A stretch of DNA of 64,000 bases from the NCBI RefSeq assembly GCF_958295425.1, contig NC_081141.1:28273865-28337864 (forward strand), written 5' to 3'. The notes beneath the pieces were generated by a model. That model ran no database searches. It was not told the DNA's origin and saw only the letters and a list, made by a program, of their open reading frames with translations. Within the stretch, counting starts at the first letter, position 1. Each line of letters begins with the position of its first letter. This DNA is from Solea solea (lineage: Eukaryota; Chordata; Actinopteri; Pleuronectiformes; Soleidae). Below, one piece after another: positions 61,240 through 64,000 of the stretch. The position numbers and the translations under genes are program-made.

Positions 61240-64000
61240 TTATGGTAGCACCTCAGGACTTCCTCAGAACGACCGTCCAATCACAGACGAGATTCACCAG
61301 TGCTTCACCAGTCAGCTTCTCCGTGCCGTAATTCCTAAACGATTTAAGAACTGCCAGATGTGGAAAGTTGAAGTTATCTTTGGACCAATAGGTGGCAGAA
61401 GAACTCACTCAATTAACATTTTTTATGACAATTCTATGGCCATAAAATCAAAATAAATCCAGCCGGTCGATTTCTACGGTAGTGTGCAGTCACCACGCAT
61501 GCGCGGACAACTACGCCAGCTGCAAATCACCCAGTCCGCCTTCCAATTTATACAATTCTACTGAAGAAGGGGTATAAACAGGAGTGGGGGAAGCTGAACC
61601 AAGTAAGAAACCAAAAACTTTCGAAGAGATATTCGAAGTTGCGTTTGTCTGATCTGCAAATCTACGGTCGCTATTTCAAAGGCGGCACTTTTACAGAAGG
61701 AAGGACACTGACGAGCCGAGAACGACCGCCAACACTGGTTAGATCATTTAAAACACGTCAGTGAGAGATCATCTGAACAAAAGTGACACGCGATTGTTGC
61801 ATATTACCCCCGAAAAGGACGCAATTAGTCATTTCCATTCCAGAAAAAAACATTGAAATGGACAACCTTGGGTTTTTTTTTGGACTCAGTCTGTAATTTT
61901 CTTGGTGACTGAGCAGCATGTGCTGATCAGGTTCTATCTCTCCACTGTCGTCCCTGTGATGGATTTCAAGGTTACTGGTCATCAGCAGTGGTGAGGTAAA
62001 GGCTCTCCACGCTCCACATCTCATTACTAGTCCTAATTATCCTGATAAGTCACTACTGGCTCGTGTGTGTGTGTGTGTGTGTGTGTAGATTTCACAGTCA
62101 CTCAGCAGAGCGAGTGCATTTATTCTTGGCTCAGACACAAACATACACTGAACGGCACAGACATAAAACAGCAGATCAATAGCCGGCTCGTGTCCCTGAC
62201 TTTAGGAGAGGCAGCAGAAAATGTATTTGAAATCCAAAGAGTTATCAGAGGAAAGAGGGGGAAAACAGGGAGGAGGCAAAGTCTTTTGTTAGTTTGACCT
62301 TGATGAGATTTATCTAGGTTTTTTTTTTCCTACGACGGGCCGAGATAACACCGGGCAACAAAAGAATCTTGCAGCACTTGATCGCGATGAGATCCGTTCC
62401 CCTCTCTTATGCTAATGTACACAAGCATAAACATATTCATCTTTCCCGGCAGATTCTCTTTGATCTTTTCCGCGTTTCCACCAGGAATCCGCCATCGCCC
62501 GCTCTGCCTCGCGGCGCTGCAGCCTTCCCGTGGCAATCAGCGGCTGATCAGGTGTGGTGAGTGTCGCCATGTTGAGCGTTGTAGCTCATTAAAGTCTCAT
62601 CTTCATAGTCTTCCACCGCCTCCTCTCTAAGATGACGTGACAGAGCCCCCCCACGGCACATTGAACACCCACCGGTCGCCTCCTCCCTCCTCCACACTGG
62701 CCACAACCAAACATGCTCTGATGATCGTGTATCAGTGCGATTGCTCCACCACTGCTCGTTCTTCCAGAACATACGTGGCACAGAGTCTCTCACATCAAAA
62801 ACACACGACTGTCACGCACGTACCGTCCCTGTGGACGCACTTCACTGTCGGGAGTGTGTTGAGTATTTGACAGCTGCAGCGGACGTCACAGCAAAAATAT
62901 GAGACCACAGAAAATGGCTCATGTTACATTATTAGCATTATTTGTGAGCAGGACAGTTTTGGACATTAGACCTGGACTGATGATGATTATTGTACCTCAG
63001 AGCGTGTCTACAGCCTAGAAGAACATCTGACTGTCTGAGTTCCATGCGGTCCAGCAGAGGTGCAGAGGGCAGATACAGAAAATCCTGACTTAATCTCCGG
63101 GTTCTGTGAGACACATGACTTAGGCCTTGTCCAGACTGAAGAAACAAATCAGATTATGACGCATATCCAGATTATATCTAGCTTGATTTTGAACAGTTTA
63201 AAAAAACACCTGTGATCATGTGCTTTTCCAAAGCTGATTCAAACCAAACCTTTGTTCCGTCAATTCCAAAGAATATATGTAAGTGTACCTAATAAAGTGG
63301 CTGTTAAATAGCTATTGTTTAAAAATGTCCAGTGTGGTTTAAATAAGAGGTTTGAAAAAAAAACATTGAGTCACCTGCTCTTGATTAGTAAAATCCTGAA
63401 ATCTGTCTTTAATATGTTCCTGAATCCTCTGCAAAAATCTTGCAAGACACCGTTGTCTTTTACTATCGAGCAAAGATGGATGCTCACCAAGCTGCACGCC
63501 CTACAGCACCCTCTGTTGGGCATCTTGGTATTTACTTCAATCTACTGGTTGATATCGCTTCGAGGCTGTACGACTCTAAACACTTTTTAAGGCGTGAAAG
63601 CTTGAATTAACACCAACAACGGTGACTTTTAATGTAAAAATTAACGTTTGAGCCAAATGTTTGGACAATTTTACCGCATTCAATTTTTTGTAAAAATCTC
63701 TGTGACAACCAAACAAGGATTCTTAAGATAAGATACCAAACAGTTATGGGAGTTTTATTATTTTACTTTTATTTATTAGGATCCCCATTTGCTGTGCCAA
63801 TCACTTGCCAATGTCGTAGATTCCGTTGAATCCTGGGGGAACACACTTTGGAACCCAATCTGAGCGACCAAGATGTTCAGATTGAAACAGATCTGTAAAA
63901 ATCTGACCAAAATCACATTTGGAAACCACCTCTGTGTGGTGGTTTTGAATCAACTTTGGAACAATCTGATCTTATGGGTTTTTAAAGCTGTTCAGACTGA
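61240..64000. other. Gene-free region to the window end
   Basis: A GT run at 62062-62086, a T run at 62320-62328 and a tail phrase CTAATAAAGTGGC at about 63289. A LINE-tail-like phrase TTTATTAGGATCCCCATTTG lies at about 63772. The stretch 62330-62530 is unique and balanced (possible noncoding constraint). 63120-63190 and 63840-64000 look repeat-derived (CCAGACTGAA and GTTCAGACTGA as opposed ends). No gene is supported. Confidence 0.4.

Overview
The window looks like a piece of a teleost fish chromosome. Its genes are split into short exons with GT-AG borders. It is crowded with microsatellites and holds fish-type interspersed repeats: a Tc1-like transposon, the tail of an L2-like LINE, tRNA-headed SINE-like elements and palindromic MITEs. 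There is no operon-like layout and no dense coding outside one cluster. No species is named, because nothing in the sequence settles it.

The only genes I can support lie at 33.9-46.4 kb, all on the minus strand. They form a head-to-tail array of sialyltransferases of the ST6GALNAC1/2 type (family GT29). Copy A (33879-38327) and copy B (40184-44009) can each be read through nine exons into complete proteins of 407 and 394 residues. Copy C (44257-46379) keeps exons 1-4 and part of exon 5, then breaks into an L2 tail, so it lacks the second half of the enzyme. The predicted enzymes are Golgi type II membrane proteins that add sialic acid to O-linked GalNAc on mucin-like glycoproteins. All copies carry unusual changes in normally invariant sialylmotif positions. 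The 5' halves of A and B are nearly identical while their 3' halves have diverged, which suggests gene conversion or a mosaic duplication.

Region by region: 0-4.7 kb holds three large arrays of a 22-bp minisatellite and a duplicated CAG-bearing block. 4.7-33.4 kb is gene-free and holds SINEs, MITEs, simple repeats and a few unique stretches that could be conserved noncoding DNA. 33.4-46.4 kb is the sialyltransferase array. 46.6-47.2 kb is a block bounded by 71-bp direct repeats. 47.2-64 kb is gene-free again, with a fourth minisatellite array, an ATT/AAT hairpin repeat, a dense cluster of ATTGATC sites and a decayed Tc1-like transposon.

Gene structures were worked out by eye from splice signals, reading-frame phase and remembered family motifs. 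No alignment or transcript data were available. Repeat family names are given only where the sequence is distinctive.
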